A stretch of DNA of 64,000 nucleotides from Pseudochryseolinea flava (lineage in GTDB: Bacteria; Bacteroidota; Bacteroidia; Cytophagales; Cyclobacteriaceae), in the NCBI RefSeq assembly GCF_003286915.1, contig NZ_QMFY01000002.1, forward strand, positions 310,001-374,000, in the 5' to 3' direction. Below are positions 1 to 8,484 of this stretch, piece after piece. A model generated the notes under the pieces. The model was not told the DNA's origin, made no database searches, and saw only the letters and a program-made list of their open reading frames with translations. The translations under genes and the position numbers were made by a program. Numbering within the stretch: the first letter of the stretch is position 1; each line of letters starts with the position of its first letter.

Positions 1-2285
1 GTATCTGTATTCAACAGTGTACCGCCCTGAAAAAATTCAACTTTGCTAATGGTACCATCGCTATCAGAAGCCGAAGCGCTAATGGCAACCGTAGCGGGTG
101 CTGTGTAAGAAGCATTATTAGCAGGCGCAGTTATCGTTACACTTGGATTCACGTTATCGGGTGCATTCACAATGGCCGTTACAATCGAAGAAGTCGTTGT
201 CGCACCGGCGTTATCGGCGGCACGCGCTGTAAGCTGATAAGTACCTGCGTTGACGTTGGCCCAACTGAAACTAAATGGCGATGATGTGTCTTCTCCGAGT
301 TTCGTCGCACCGTTGAAGAACTCAACCTTCGTGATTGTACCATCACTATCCGTTGCTGTCGCGTTGATAGTGATTGTTGCCGGCGCAGTATAGGTTGCAT
401 TGTTAGCGGGTGAGGTAACGCTTACCACGGGCGATACATTCGAAGTTCCTGTTGTTACTGTTACATTGCTAAAGACACCTGATGAAAGCGTCCCATTCGC
501 ATGTGACGTTACCACCATACCGACGTAAACTGTTGACGCCATGTTTACCGTGGTTGTGCCGATCGTCGTCCACGCAGTGCCATCGGTAGAGCGTGAAGCT
601 GTAAATGTATTTCCGGTGCGTTTTAATCGAAGCCAAATCGGTGCTGCGCCAATAGATGCGATGTGCTCACTCTCGCCGCCTGCATTTGCTCGCCGTTGTA
701 ATCCGGTGCCGTTCACCGGCGTTACGACTGCTGTTGCATGGGCGGAGTTTGCATCCAACGATTGACGAATCATGATACCCGCCTTCGCCCATTCATTTGT
801 ATTGGTTAAACTATTTACGCGCGTTGTAATTTCAACATCGCCCGTCACCGTGCGATAAACATAGCGGAATGCATCCGCGGTGCCCCATATGTCGGCACCT
901 GCCCCACTTAATGTAAAAGTTCCTGACGCATGACTCGCGCCTCCTGCGGGTGAAACACTTCCGATGTCTGAAGTAATCCATGGTGATGGTAACGTAGACG
1001 GTGGATTAACGGTAATATTGATTATGGATGACACACCTTCTGCAGCTTGATTATCGATTGCCTTTGCCGTAAGGGCGTAGCTTCCGGCACTAACGTTGGT
1101 CCAATTAAAACTATACGGTGATGATGTATCTTCACCGATCTTGTTACCATTCTGATAGAATTCAACTTTCGACACCACACCATTTGGATCTGAAGCGCTT
1201 GCCGTAATGGTTATCGAAGCCGGTGCTGTAAACACGGCGCCATTGGCCGGTGCGGATAGACTAGCCGTTGGCGGAAGATTACCTTCTCCTGGAAAGTCAT
1301 CTGCAGGTGATAGCATACGTTCGCGAATCCATACACCGGCGGGTTTTAATTGTGCTGTCGTCCATGTACTTCCGCCACAAGTTCCAGTATTCCAAACGGC
1401 ACCAGAACGAAAATCGTCAGAGAAATTCCAGTTTGTCCACCCGATCTTCTTCGTGCGCATCAGGTCCATGTACCGTTGCGCCATGGTGAAATTATTCGTG
1501 CCATCACCAGATGCTGTCTGTGTTCCAAACTCGGTAACAAAAATCGGAAGTCTATCAGAAGCCCAATCTAACTCTTGCAGGTAACGATCACCATGTGATG
1601 CTGCATAAAAGTGAAACGTGTACATGATGTTTGTAAAATTCAGGGGAAGATTTACAATATCTTGTGCTGTTCTGCCATCCGAAATCCCGAGTGATCCCCA
1701 ACCATGCGTTCCGATAAAAATTGGTGCATCACCATCGATGGCGCGTATCACGGGAATGATCTGCTCAGCGTAATTCTTAATTGCCGACCATACTACACCA
1801 TTGGGTTCATTGCAGATATCATAGATGATGTTGACTTTATTCTTGTGAGCGTTGGTAATGTCAGTAAAGAAACGTCTGGCGTTCTCCAAGTTCGCATTCG
1901 GATCTCCAGGTGTTAGTTGATGCCAATCAACCAATGCATACATACCACGTTCTGTAGCTTCGTTGATCAGGGTAGTAACTTTCGCGGTGTATCCGGCGGG
2001 ATCGGTTTCATAGCCACCTTCTTGTACATAGAGTGATATTCTCAGAATATCGGCGCCCCAGTTATAAGCCAGTGCGTCAAGCGAAGCATCGGTAAGACAC
2101 TGATAGTACCATTGAATACCGTGTGTACTCATGCCGCGTAGCTGAATTGGGTTGCTGTATTGATTACAAAGTTTATTGCCGATCACACGAAGCTGTCCGT
2201 TTCGTTGCACCGGTGTCTGTGCAATTGTTGCACTACCAATTAGCATGCAAACACATACAATCAAAACATTAAAGATGATTTTCAT
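1..2285 (-). CDS. Secreted GH5 endoglucanase with Ig-like and concanavalin-like modules (3' end outside window)
   Basis: Reading from ATG at 2285 gives a signal peptide (hydrophobic core VLIVCVCMLIGSA, ending near residue 23), then a GH5 cellulase domain to about residue 330. The fold is recognised from the early RGMSTHGIQWY segment and two catalytic motifs: the acid/base Glu160 in YDICNEPNG and the nucleophile Glu252 in IFVTEFGTQ. After a short linker come an Ig-like module (about 330-425, PPTASLSAPANG with KVEFYQNG), a jelly-roll module of the DUF1349/concanavalin type (about 425-615), and two more Ig-like modules, the last cut by the window edge. Such proteins hydrolyse beta-1,4-glucans outside the cell. 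The tail is probably followed by a T9SS sorting domain beyond the window, which cannot be checked here. The gene diverges from the amidohydrolase at 2569. Confidence 0.88.
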   Translation of the reverse strand, partial: MKIIFNVLIVCVCMLIGSATIAQTPVQRNGQLRVIGNKLCNQYSNPIQLRGMSTHGIQWYYQCLTDASLDALAYNWGADILRISLYVQEGGYETDPAGYTAKVTTLINEATERGMYALVDWHQLTPGDPNANLENARRFFTDITNAHKNKVNIIYDICNEPNGVVWSAIKNYAEQIIPVIRAIDGDAPIFIGTHGWGSLGISDGRTAQDIVNLPLNFTNIMYTFHFYAASHGDRYLQELDWASDRLPIFVTEFGTQTASGDGTNNFTMAQRYMDLMRTKKIGWTNWNFSDDFRSGAVWNTGTCGGSTWTTAQLKPAGVWIRERMLSPADDFPGEGNLPPTASLSAPANGAVFTAPASITITASASDPNGVVSKVEFYQNGNKIGEDTSSPYSFNWTNVSAGSYALTAKAIDNQAAEGVSSIINITVNPPSTLPSPWITSDIGSVSPAGGASHASGTFTLSGAGADIWGTADAFRYVYRTVTGDVEITTRVNSLTNTNEWAKAGIMIRQSLDANSAHATAVVTPVNGTGLQRRANAGGESEHIASIGAAPIWLRLKRTGNTFTASRSTDGTAWTTIGTTTVNMASTVYVGMVVTSHANGTLSSGVFSNVTVTTGTSNVSPVVSVTSPANNATYTAPATITINATATDSDGTITKVEFFNGATKLGEDTSSPFSFSWANVNAGTYQLTARAADNAGATTTSSIVTAIVNAPDNVNPSVTITAPANNASYTAPATVAISASASDSDGTISKVEFFQGGTLLNTD

Positions 2286-2365
2286 AGGGTACTTGTTTTT
2301 AGTTGGATGATTTGGTGTGGGAATGACTGAATATCACGATAACCATCATCACTTGCAGGATGTAC

Positions 2366-2398
2366 TTATTGAATGGCCACCCCTAATTATTGAATGGC
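2366..2398. promoter_or_regulatory. Pair of 12-bp direct repeats, 21 bp apart, in a divergent intergenic region
   Basis: TTATTGAATGGC occurs exactly at 2366-2377 and again at 2387-2398. The copies are in the same orientation and 21 bp apart, two helical turns, so a protein could contact both on one DNA face. This spacing is common for AraC-type and other tandem-site activators. The site lies about 80 bp upstream of the GH5 gene and 170 bp upstream of the amidohydrolase gene, and could serve either. Function is inferred from geometry only. I saw no convincing TAnnTTTG box for either gene in the 283-bp gap. Confidence 0.45.
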
Positions 2399-2568
2399 AG
2401 CCGTGTAGCCTAACCGTTAACAATGTATCCGAGAAATCAGGTATAAGAAAACGCTACGGACGTGACCATCACAACGGGTTCACCGTTTTCAACTATAACA
2501 ACTCATTAACATTCCGGCGCTTCTTTCGATCTGTGTAATGATCTAGTTTTAAGAAAATAATAACCCCA

Positions 2569-3879
2569 ATGAATATCCGAAACAATTCTCAGTACAAGCA
2601 TGGACTAACACTGTACTTTGTAATCTTACTTTTTGCTTCCCTATCCGTTTCTGCACAACAGGTAAAGACAGCCATCGAACATGTTAACGTCATTCCGCTG
2701 ACAGAAAATGTAATCGTGCCAGACCAAACGGTACTGATCGAAAATGGAACGATCAAGGCTATTGGTAAAAACATTGTGATACCGAAAGGATATCATAAAA
2801 TTGATGGCACAAACAAATACTTGACACCTGGTTATGCTGATATGCATGCCCATCTTCCAGGCCACCAATCGCAACCCTACTCAGAAGAGCGCTATTTTTT
2901 ACTGAACTTACTCAACGGTGTCACTACACTACGCGGCATGCGCGGACATCCGTCACAATTAGAAATGCGCAAAAATGCCTTGCTGTCTAAAAAGCAAGCG
3001 CCAACGATCTATGTAAGCAGTCCGCCCATCACCAAACAAGACAAATCACTAAGCGTCGACAACGGCGAAGCTACATTTCGGGACTATATGAATCAGGGAT
3101 ATGATTTCATTAAAATACTATCAATCGATACAGTGCTGTATGATCAACTGATGCCGATGTTCACAAAAAATAAATGGGCTGTTGTGGGGCATGCGCCTGA
3201 TGGAAAATTATCGCGTGCCATTCGTAGTGGACAAAAAGGGATCGAACATATTGAACCGTTCGTAAACAGTTACGAACAGGATTCAGCACTAACGTTCAAG
3301 TTATTTTCGGAGATGCATCAGCGCGGCGTATCGCATTGCCCGGATGTATTTTGGTATTCCGTTTTTGGCTATCAGCGCACATTAGAGGAACTTCAAGCGA
3401 CATCGGGAATGGAATATGTAAGACCAATCATGAAGCAAGCCTGGGTTGAGAAGTGGCAACAGAGATTAAACACCACGACCAATCTAGAAGCGCAACGCAC
3501 TACAACTGCAGCACGCATTGCAACTTACCTCAACCTAATCAGCAAGATCAACAAAGCAGGTGTGCTATTACTGATTAGTCCAGGTGACGGCGAGTTTATT
3601 ATTCCGGGTTTTGGATTCCATGAGGAAATGAAAATTTTCGCACAAGCTGGAATAAAACCCTACGACATCTTGCGTGCCGCGACAGTAAATGCCGCAACCA
3701 GCTTAGGGCAATCGAGCCAATGGGGTACGGTTGAAGTTGGTAAGCATGCAGACCTTGTTCTGCTCAGTCAAAATCCGCTCACAAATATCGAGAACGCAAA
3801 CAAGATCGAAGGCGTGATGGTAAAAGGGACATGGATCACACGCGTCGACATTGAAAAGTCATTGCAAACAGCGCCTTAA
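2569..3879 (+). CDS. Exported amidohydrolase-family protein
   Basis: The 436-aa product starts with a signal peptide (hydrophobic stretch LYFVILLFASLSVSAQ) and then shows the amidohydrolase layout: a small beta-domain with the ENGTIKAIGK turn, the metal-binding His93-x-His95 (DMHAHLPG), candidate metal ligands His208 (VVGHAPDG) and His227 (GIEHIEP), a candidate catalytic Asp340 (SPGDGEF), and the closing signature WGTVEVGKHADLVLLSQNP. Related proteins are imidazolonepropionase- or prolidase-like metal hydrolases that cleave cyclic amides or dipeptides, here probably in the periplasm. No catalytic Lys after the third strand was identified, so a mononuclear enzyme is as likely as a binuclear one. 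The substrate cannot be told. It stands alone, with no close same-strand neighbour. Confidence 0.85.
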   Translation: MNIRNNSQYKHGLTLYFVILLFASLSVSAQQVKTAIEHVNVIPLTENVIVPDQTVLIENGTIKAIGKNIVIPKGYHKIDGTNKYLTPGYADMHAHLPGHQSQPYSEERYFLLNLLNGVTTLRGMRGHPSQLEMRKNALLSKKQAPTIYVSSPPITKQDKSLSVDNGEATFRDYMNQGYDFIKILSIDTVLYDQLMPMFTKNKWAVVGHAPDGKLSRAIRSGQKGIEHIEPFVNSYEQDSALTFKLFSEMHQRGVSHCPDVFWYSVFGYQRTLEELQATSGMEYVRPIMKQAWVEKWQQRLNTTTNLEAQRTTTAARIATYLNLISKINKAGVLLLISPGDGEFIIPGFGFHEEMKIFAQAGIKPYDILRAATVNAATSLGQSSQWGTVEVGKHADLVLLSQNPLTNIENANKIEGVMVKGTWITRVDIEKSLQTAP

Positions 3880-3892
3880 CAGGCAATAAAAA

Positions 3893-3930
3893 GCGTTACC
3901 ATCTGAGTAGAAATGCTCAGGTGGCAACGC
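3893..3930. other. Long imperfect hairpin after the amidohydrolase gene
   Basis: The 15-nt arm at 3893-3907 (GCGTTACCATCTGAG) pairs with 3916-3930 (CTCAGGTGGCAACGC) across an 8-nt loop. Of 15 positions 13 are Watson-Crick, and the A-to-G change at one of the others keeps a G-T pair. It lies 13 bp after the stop codon. A T-tract follows only on the minus strand (AATAAAAA precedes the left arm on plus), so as a rho-independent terminator it fits minus-strand reading better than the plus-strand gene before it. It could instead be an mRNA 3'-end stabiliser. A second small hairpin, CCAGT-GAAGC-ACTGG, lies at 3968-3982. Confidence 0.5.
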
Positions 3931-4066
3931 GCTGCGCGATGAATTGTTCACGTACTGTCAGCGTATGCCAGTGAAGCACTGGACTAACCATGCGATTTGA
4001 AAACGCAAAGGCAGTAACATCTCGCATTGACAATCCTACGGCAGGCGGTGGTGCTTATTTTTTTAG

Positions 4067-4074
4067 TATATTCG
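4067..4074 (+). promoter_or_regulatory. Possible -7 element abutting the start codon of the type B T9SS gene
   Basis: TATATTCG differs by one base from the Bacteroidota -7 consensus TAnnTTTG and ends 4 nt before the ATG at 4079. Transcription from it would begin close to or at the ATG, giving a leaderless mRNA. No clear -33 TTTG lies at the normal spacing, so the call is weak on its own. Confidence 0.3.
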
Positions 4075-4078
4075 GCCC

Positions 4079-7000
4079 ATGCGGCTAACCCCATTGCTTC
4101 TATTATTCCTAGCATTCCATGCTATTGGCCAAGACGTTCAAAGCTTGCGTTTTATTCAAAACAAAGGTCAGTGGAATCCTGATATTGATTTTCAAGCACA
4201 AGTTCCAGGAGGACGATTAGGCGTCTCCCCAAAAGGATTTTCCATTCAACTTCTTGATGTTGAGGAAATGGAACACCGTCATTTAGACAGTCATAACCAC
4301 AGTGCGATCAACGAATTCGATGGTCATGCCGAGCCAATTCAGGGCCATTATTTTCAAATCAACCTGATTGGATCTAACGTACAAGCTAAGCCTGTGCTTG
4401 AAAAACCGTTAGACGGCCATCACAATTATTTCTTGGGAAGTGACCAACGTCGATGGGCCACACATGCACTTGCTTATGCGTCAATCTTATACAAGGATGT
4501 ATATGATGGAATTGATTTTCGCGTGTCTTCTCTGGGACAAAATTTAAAGTATGACTTCATCGTCAGACCTGGTGCTGATCCATCGCAAATTAAAATTGAA
4601 TACGCCGGTGTTGACCGCATCGAAAAGGTAGAGAGCGATTTGAAGATCGAAACATCAGTAGGATCACTCAGCGAATTGAAACCTTTTTCTTATCAATTCA
4701 CCAACACTAAAAAAGATGCAGTATCAAGTGCGTATAAACTTATTGACAATACTGTTTCTTTTTCATTTCCAGACGGCTACGATGATACACGCGAACTGAC
4801 CATTGACCCGCTCTTAATTTTCTCAACATACTCAGGTTCCACTGCCGACAACTGGGGAAGCACGGCCACGCCCGGCGAACATGGTACGCTTTACTCCGCT
4901 GGCGTTACCCGTCAAGATCTCGGTGGATTCTTTCCGGCGACGACTGGTGCTTTCCAAACCAGCAATCGTGGAAGCTTCGACATGGGTATTATCAAGTATG
5001 ATTCGCTTGGAACGAAGTTCTTGTATGCTACACACCTCGGCGGCGTGAATAACGATTCGCCTGAGAGTCTTGTTGTCGATAAAGCATCAGGAGATCTACT
5101 TGTGCTCGGCATCTCCAGCTCACCCGACTATCCCACGAGTAGCAATGCTATTGATGCAACGTTTAATCCTGGCGCATTGGTTTTTAATCGCGTATTGAAC
5201 ACCAATGACCATTGGGATATTGTTGTTACACGATTGTCTCCCAATGGCGATCAATTGATTGGATCGACATTCCTTGGCGGCTCCGGCAATGATGGATTAA
5301 ATACACCGAAACAGATTGGTGGACCACTGGTGGTAAATTACGGTGACGAGATGCGTGGTGACATCATCACGGATGAGACCGGACATGTTTACCTCACCTC
5401 CGTTACAGCGTCTAGTGATTTCCCAATCGTAAATGGCTTTGACAATTCGCTCGAAGGAGATACCGATGGCGTGGTTATCAAAATGTCTCCCGACCTATCA
5501 TCCATTGTTTGGTCTACGTATGTAGGCGGTTCCGGATTCGATGCAGCATACTCCATAAAATTCGATGGTAACAAAAACGTAGTCGTGGCGGGAGGCACCA
5601 GTAGCTTTGATTTTCCGACAACAACCGGCGCATATCAACAGGCTTTCAATGGTATCGTTGATGGTTGGATCGCGCGAATCGCTGCTAACGGAAGTGCAAT
5701 CCTGAATGCTACTGTGACAGGCACAAACTCATTCGATCAGATTTATTTTGTCGATCTGAATTCCAGTGGCAATATCTATTGCTATGGCCAAACTGCAGGC
5801 CAGATGCCGATCACCGCAGGCGTTTTTCACAACGAAAACACGGGACAATTCTTACAGAAATTTTCATCCGACTTAAGTACACTGGAGTACTCAACAGTAT
5901 TCGGTGCACCCTCGCCGAGCGGATTAATAATCCCCAACATCTCTCCCACAGCGTTTCTTGTGAACGACTGCGACAACATCTACATGGCAGGCTGGGGAGG
6001 CTTCGTAAACTCAAGCTCACAAACAGGATTCTGGCAGAGTTCGACACACAACATGCCCATCACCAACGATGCTTTTCAAAAAACGACGTCGGGCTCAGAT
6101 TTCTATTTCATGGTTTTAAATGGCGACGCTACAGAACTGGTGTATTCAACTTACCTCGGCGGTGGTTCATCCAAAACACACGTCGATGGTGGCACTTCGC
6201 GATTCGACAAGTATGGTATTGTGTACCATGCGGTATGTTCGGGTTGTACCTTTGGCAACGAAGCTGGAAACGTGGCAACGTCAGACTTCCCGACGACGCC
6301 TAATGCTAAGTCACGACTCAACAAAAGTGCAAATTGCAACAACGCGGCATTCAAGTTCGACTTATCATCACTGCGCGCCATCTTCGATACCAACAACCTG
6401 GCTTTGACCATGCCGGGTTACAACAATGTTTGTTATCCAGAACAGATTGTGTTTCAGAATCAAAGTACAGGAGGAAGAACAATCATTTGGGATTTCGACG
6501 ATGGTACCATTGTTACGAAGCGTAACACTGATCCACGCGACATCGTCCATCAATATAAAGAGGCAGGACAGTACCACGTGAAGCTTAAAATCACAGACCT
6601 TAGCACGTGCAGTCAAAGCGATTCAATCACCAAAGTAATTACGTATTTCAAAGACAAAATTATTGTTGGCAATGACGATGTGGTTTGTGAAGGTGGCAGT
6701 TATCAACTCAAGGCGAGTGGTGGCGTGACGTACAGTTGGACAAGTGAAGATGGAACGTTTACTTCCACTGATCCGTCACCCGTTGTATCACCGACTGTGC
6801 CCACCAAATACACGGTGACTGTGATCGATGAAAATGGTTGCACCAAAACAGATGACGTTCTACTCGGGATCACGCCCTATGTCTCTGCCGACTTCAAAAC
6901 ATACAACTTGGATTTCACCATCGATGACTATAACAACGTATGCTTTCCAGGAAGTATAAGATTCAAAAATCAAAGCATAAACGGCGAGACCTTTGTGTGG

Positions 7001-8413
7001 GATTTCGACGATGGAACGAAAGTTAATCGAACGAAACAAGATACAACCTCCATCATACACAATTTTCAAGACGGTGGCATTTACAGCGTTCAATTAAAAG
7101 CAATGAATCCCAATTCATGTAACAAAGCCGATTCGGTTGTAAAACTCATCAACTACTTTAAAGACAAGATCGTTATTGGTAATGACGACTTGGTTTGCGA
7201 AGGCGGTACCTATCAACTTACGGCGAGTGGCGGCGTGTCGTACAGTTGGAGCAGCGAAGACGGAACATTCACATCGTCCGAGCCATCACCTACAGTATCG
7301 CCATCGGAGCCAACAACATACATTGTAACCGTTATCGACGAGAATGGATGCTCCAAGACCGGGCGTGTCGGACTTGGCATAAAGCCCTACGTTCGCGCTG
7401 CCTTTCAAACGTATAACGAAGACTTTTCGATCACCAACGTCGAGAAAGCATGTTTCCCTGCCGGGATACGATTTAAAAATTTGAGCATCAATGGAGAGCA
7501 GTTCGTTTGGGATTTTAACGACGGCACGAAATTCAACACCACAAAACAAGACACCGTATCGACACTCCATCATTTCGTAGATGAAGGCGTCTATCATGTT
7601 AAACTGAAAGCAATCAACATCAACACTTGTAATCAAGCTGATTCTGTAACCAAGACGATTACCTATTTCAAAGATAATATCGCGGTCATTGATGATGGTC
7701 GGATATGTGAAGGCGAAACGTTTGAGTTGTCAGCCAGCGGTGGCGTTACCTACGCATGGACAAGTGATGATCTTTCAATAGATGCACCAACGCCACGGCT
7801 AACAGTTCAGCCAACGCGTACAACCAATTATTTCGTTACCGTAATCGATGAGCATGATTGCATGAAAAATGAAGCGGTAACGGTAACGGTCTTAAATAGC
7901 GTCGACTTCCAATGGGAGCACCGCTATTTAGCGAATTGTGAAGGAAGGCCAACGCTCCTTCTTCAGAATATGACACCATCGGAAGAAGGCGTAACCTATC
8001 ATTTTGATTTCGGTGATGGCGCAACCTCCGATCTTTCAGAAGTAGAACACATGTATGAACGCGATGGCATTTACACCATCAAAGTTGTAATGAATAAAGA
8101 AAGGTGTTCTTATGAGGAGACTGCCGAAATATCAATATATAGTCTTCGCATCCCGAATGTTTTCACGCCTGATAAATCGCCAGGGTACAACGATCAATTT
8201 AAGATTGGTTTCGGTCCGGAATCAATTGCACCATCAGATTTGGGAATACCCGTGCAACTACTTGTGGTTGACCGATGGGGTAAGAAAGTCTATGAGTCCT
8301 CGAATTACAAGAATGACTGGGAAGCGAAGGACCTCGTAAGCGGCGTATACTTCTTTCATATGAAGGTTGGTGACATCGCCACATGCAAAAGTTGGGTGAA
8401 CGTTATCAAGTAA
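4079..8413 (+). CDS. Giant SBBP/PKD cell-surface protein with type B T9SS (gliding-motility C-terminal) sorting domain
   Basis: The 1444-aa product has a signal peptide (LLLLFLAFHAIGQ), then a DUF7948-type N-terminal domain (FIQNKGQWNPDI, about residues 25-240). Next is a beta-propeller-like run of SBBP repeats (GSTFLGGSGNDG, WSTYVGGSGFDA, YSTYLGGGSS; about 240-765). Three tandem 170-aa units follow (about 765-1275), each a PKD domain (WDFDDGT) plus an Ig-like domain (CEGGxYQLxASGGVxYSW). Then comes a further PKD domain (FDFGDGA) and a C-terminal sorting domain (RIPNVFTPDK, VVDRWGKKVYE, GVYFFHMKVGD). That last domain is the CHU_C/TIGR04131 type, which sends proteins through T9SS to the surface. 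PKD/SBBP proteins usually act as adhesins or mobile surface structures. The sequence shows no catalytic module. Confidence 0.9.
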   Translation: MRLTPLLLLFLAFHAIGQDVQSLRFIQNKGQWNPDIDFQAQVPGGRLGVSPKGFSIQLLDVEEMEHRHLDSHNHSAINEFDGHAEPIQGHYFQINLIGSNVQAKPVLEKPLDGHHNYFLGSDQRRWATHALAYASILYKDVYDGIDFRVSSLGQNLKYDFIVRPGADPSQIKIEYAGVDRIEKVESDLKIETSVGSLSELKPFSYQFTNTKKDAVSSAYKLIDNTVSFSFPDGYDDTRELTIDPLLIFSTYSGSTADNWGSTATPGEHGTLYSAGVTRQDLGGFFPATTGAFQTSNRGSFDMGIIKYDSLGTKFLYATHLGGVNNDSPESLVVDKASGDLLVLGISSSPDYPTSSNAIDATFNPGALVFNRVLNTNDHWDIVVTRLSPNGDQLIGSTFLGGSGNDGLNTPKQIGGPLVVNYGDEMRGDIITDETGHVYLTSVTASSDFPIVNGFDNSLEGDTDGVVIKMSPDLSSIVWSTYVGGSGFDAAYSIKFDGNKNVVVAGGTSSFDFPTTTGAYQQAFNGIVDGWIARIAANGSAILNATVTGTNSFDQIYFVDLNSSGNIYCYGQTAGQMPITAGVFHNENTGQFLQKFSSDLSTLEYSTVFGAPSPSGLIIPNISPTAFLVNDCDNIYMAGWGGFVNSSSQTGFWQSSTHNMPITNDAFQKTTSGSDFYFMVLNGDATELVYSTYLGGGSSKTHVDGGTSRFDKYGIVYHAVCSGCTFGNEAGNVATSDFPTTPNAKSRLNKSANCNNAAFKFDLSSLRAIFDTNNLALTMPGYNNVCYPEQIVFQNQSTGGRTIIWDFDDGTIVTKRNTDPRDIVHQYKEAGQYHVKLKITDLSTCSQSDSITKVITYFKDKIIVGNDDVVCEGGSYQLKASGGVTYSWTSEDGTFTSTDPSPVVSPTVPTKYTVTVIDENGCTKTDDVLLGITPYVSADFKTYNLDFTIDDYNNVCFPGSIRFKNQSINGETFVWDFDDGTKVNRTKQDTTSIIHNFQDGGIYSVQLKAMNPNSCNKADSVVKLINYFKDKIVIGNDDLVCEGGTYQLTASGGVSYSWSSEDGTFTSSEPSPTVSPSEPTTYIVTVIDENGCSKTGRVGLGIKPYVRAAFQTYNEDFSITNVEKACFPAGIRFKNLSINGEQFVWDFNDGTKFNTTKQDTVSTLHHFVDEGVYHVKLKAININTCNQADSVTKTITYFKDNIAVIDDGRICEGETFELSASGGVTYAWTSDDLSIDAPTPRLTVQPTRTTNYFVTVIDEHDCMKNEAVTVTVLNSVDFQWEHRYLANCEGRPTLLLQNMTPSEEGVTYHFDFGDGATSDLSEVEHMYERDGIYTIKVVMNKERCSYEETAEISIYSLRIPNVFTPDKSPGYNDQFKIGFGPESIAPSDLGIPVQLLVVDRWGKKVYESSNYKNDWEAKDLVSGVYFFHMKVGDIATCKSWVNVIK
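6385..7910 (+). repeat. Three tandem 510-bp (170-aa) PKD-plus-Ig repeat units
   Basis: The WDF(D/N)DGT motif starts at 6488, 6998 and 7508, a period of exactly 510 bp. Each unit also repeats the CEGG..ASGGV..YSW Ig segment and the linker (N/S)xYFKDxI. The copies are clearly diverged in nucleotide sequence, the third most (WDFNDGT; shorter Ig loop), so this is an old duplication inside the gene rather than a recent slippage event. Confidence 0.85.
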
Positions 8414-8484
8414 GCGATCAAAAAATTATAAGAACGAGTGCGAAGCATCTACAACCAGTAGTGTACATCTCAAAAAATTGTTTT

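Noticed and set aside
5779-6303. A 174-codon plus-strand frame inside the large SBBP/PKD gene
   Set aside because: It overlaps a strongly supported protein in another frame, is full of Arg/His/Trp from frame shift, and has no domain or signal.
8383-8484. Upstream start for the M4 protease at 8383
   Set aside because: It overlaps the previous gene by 31 bp and puts 34 residues in front of a normal signal peptide. ATG 8485 is preferred.
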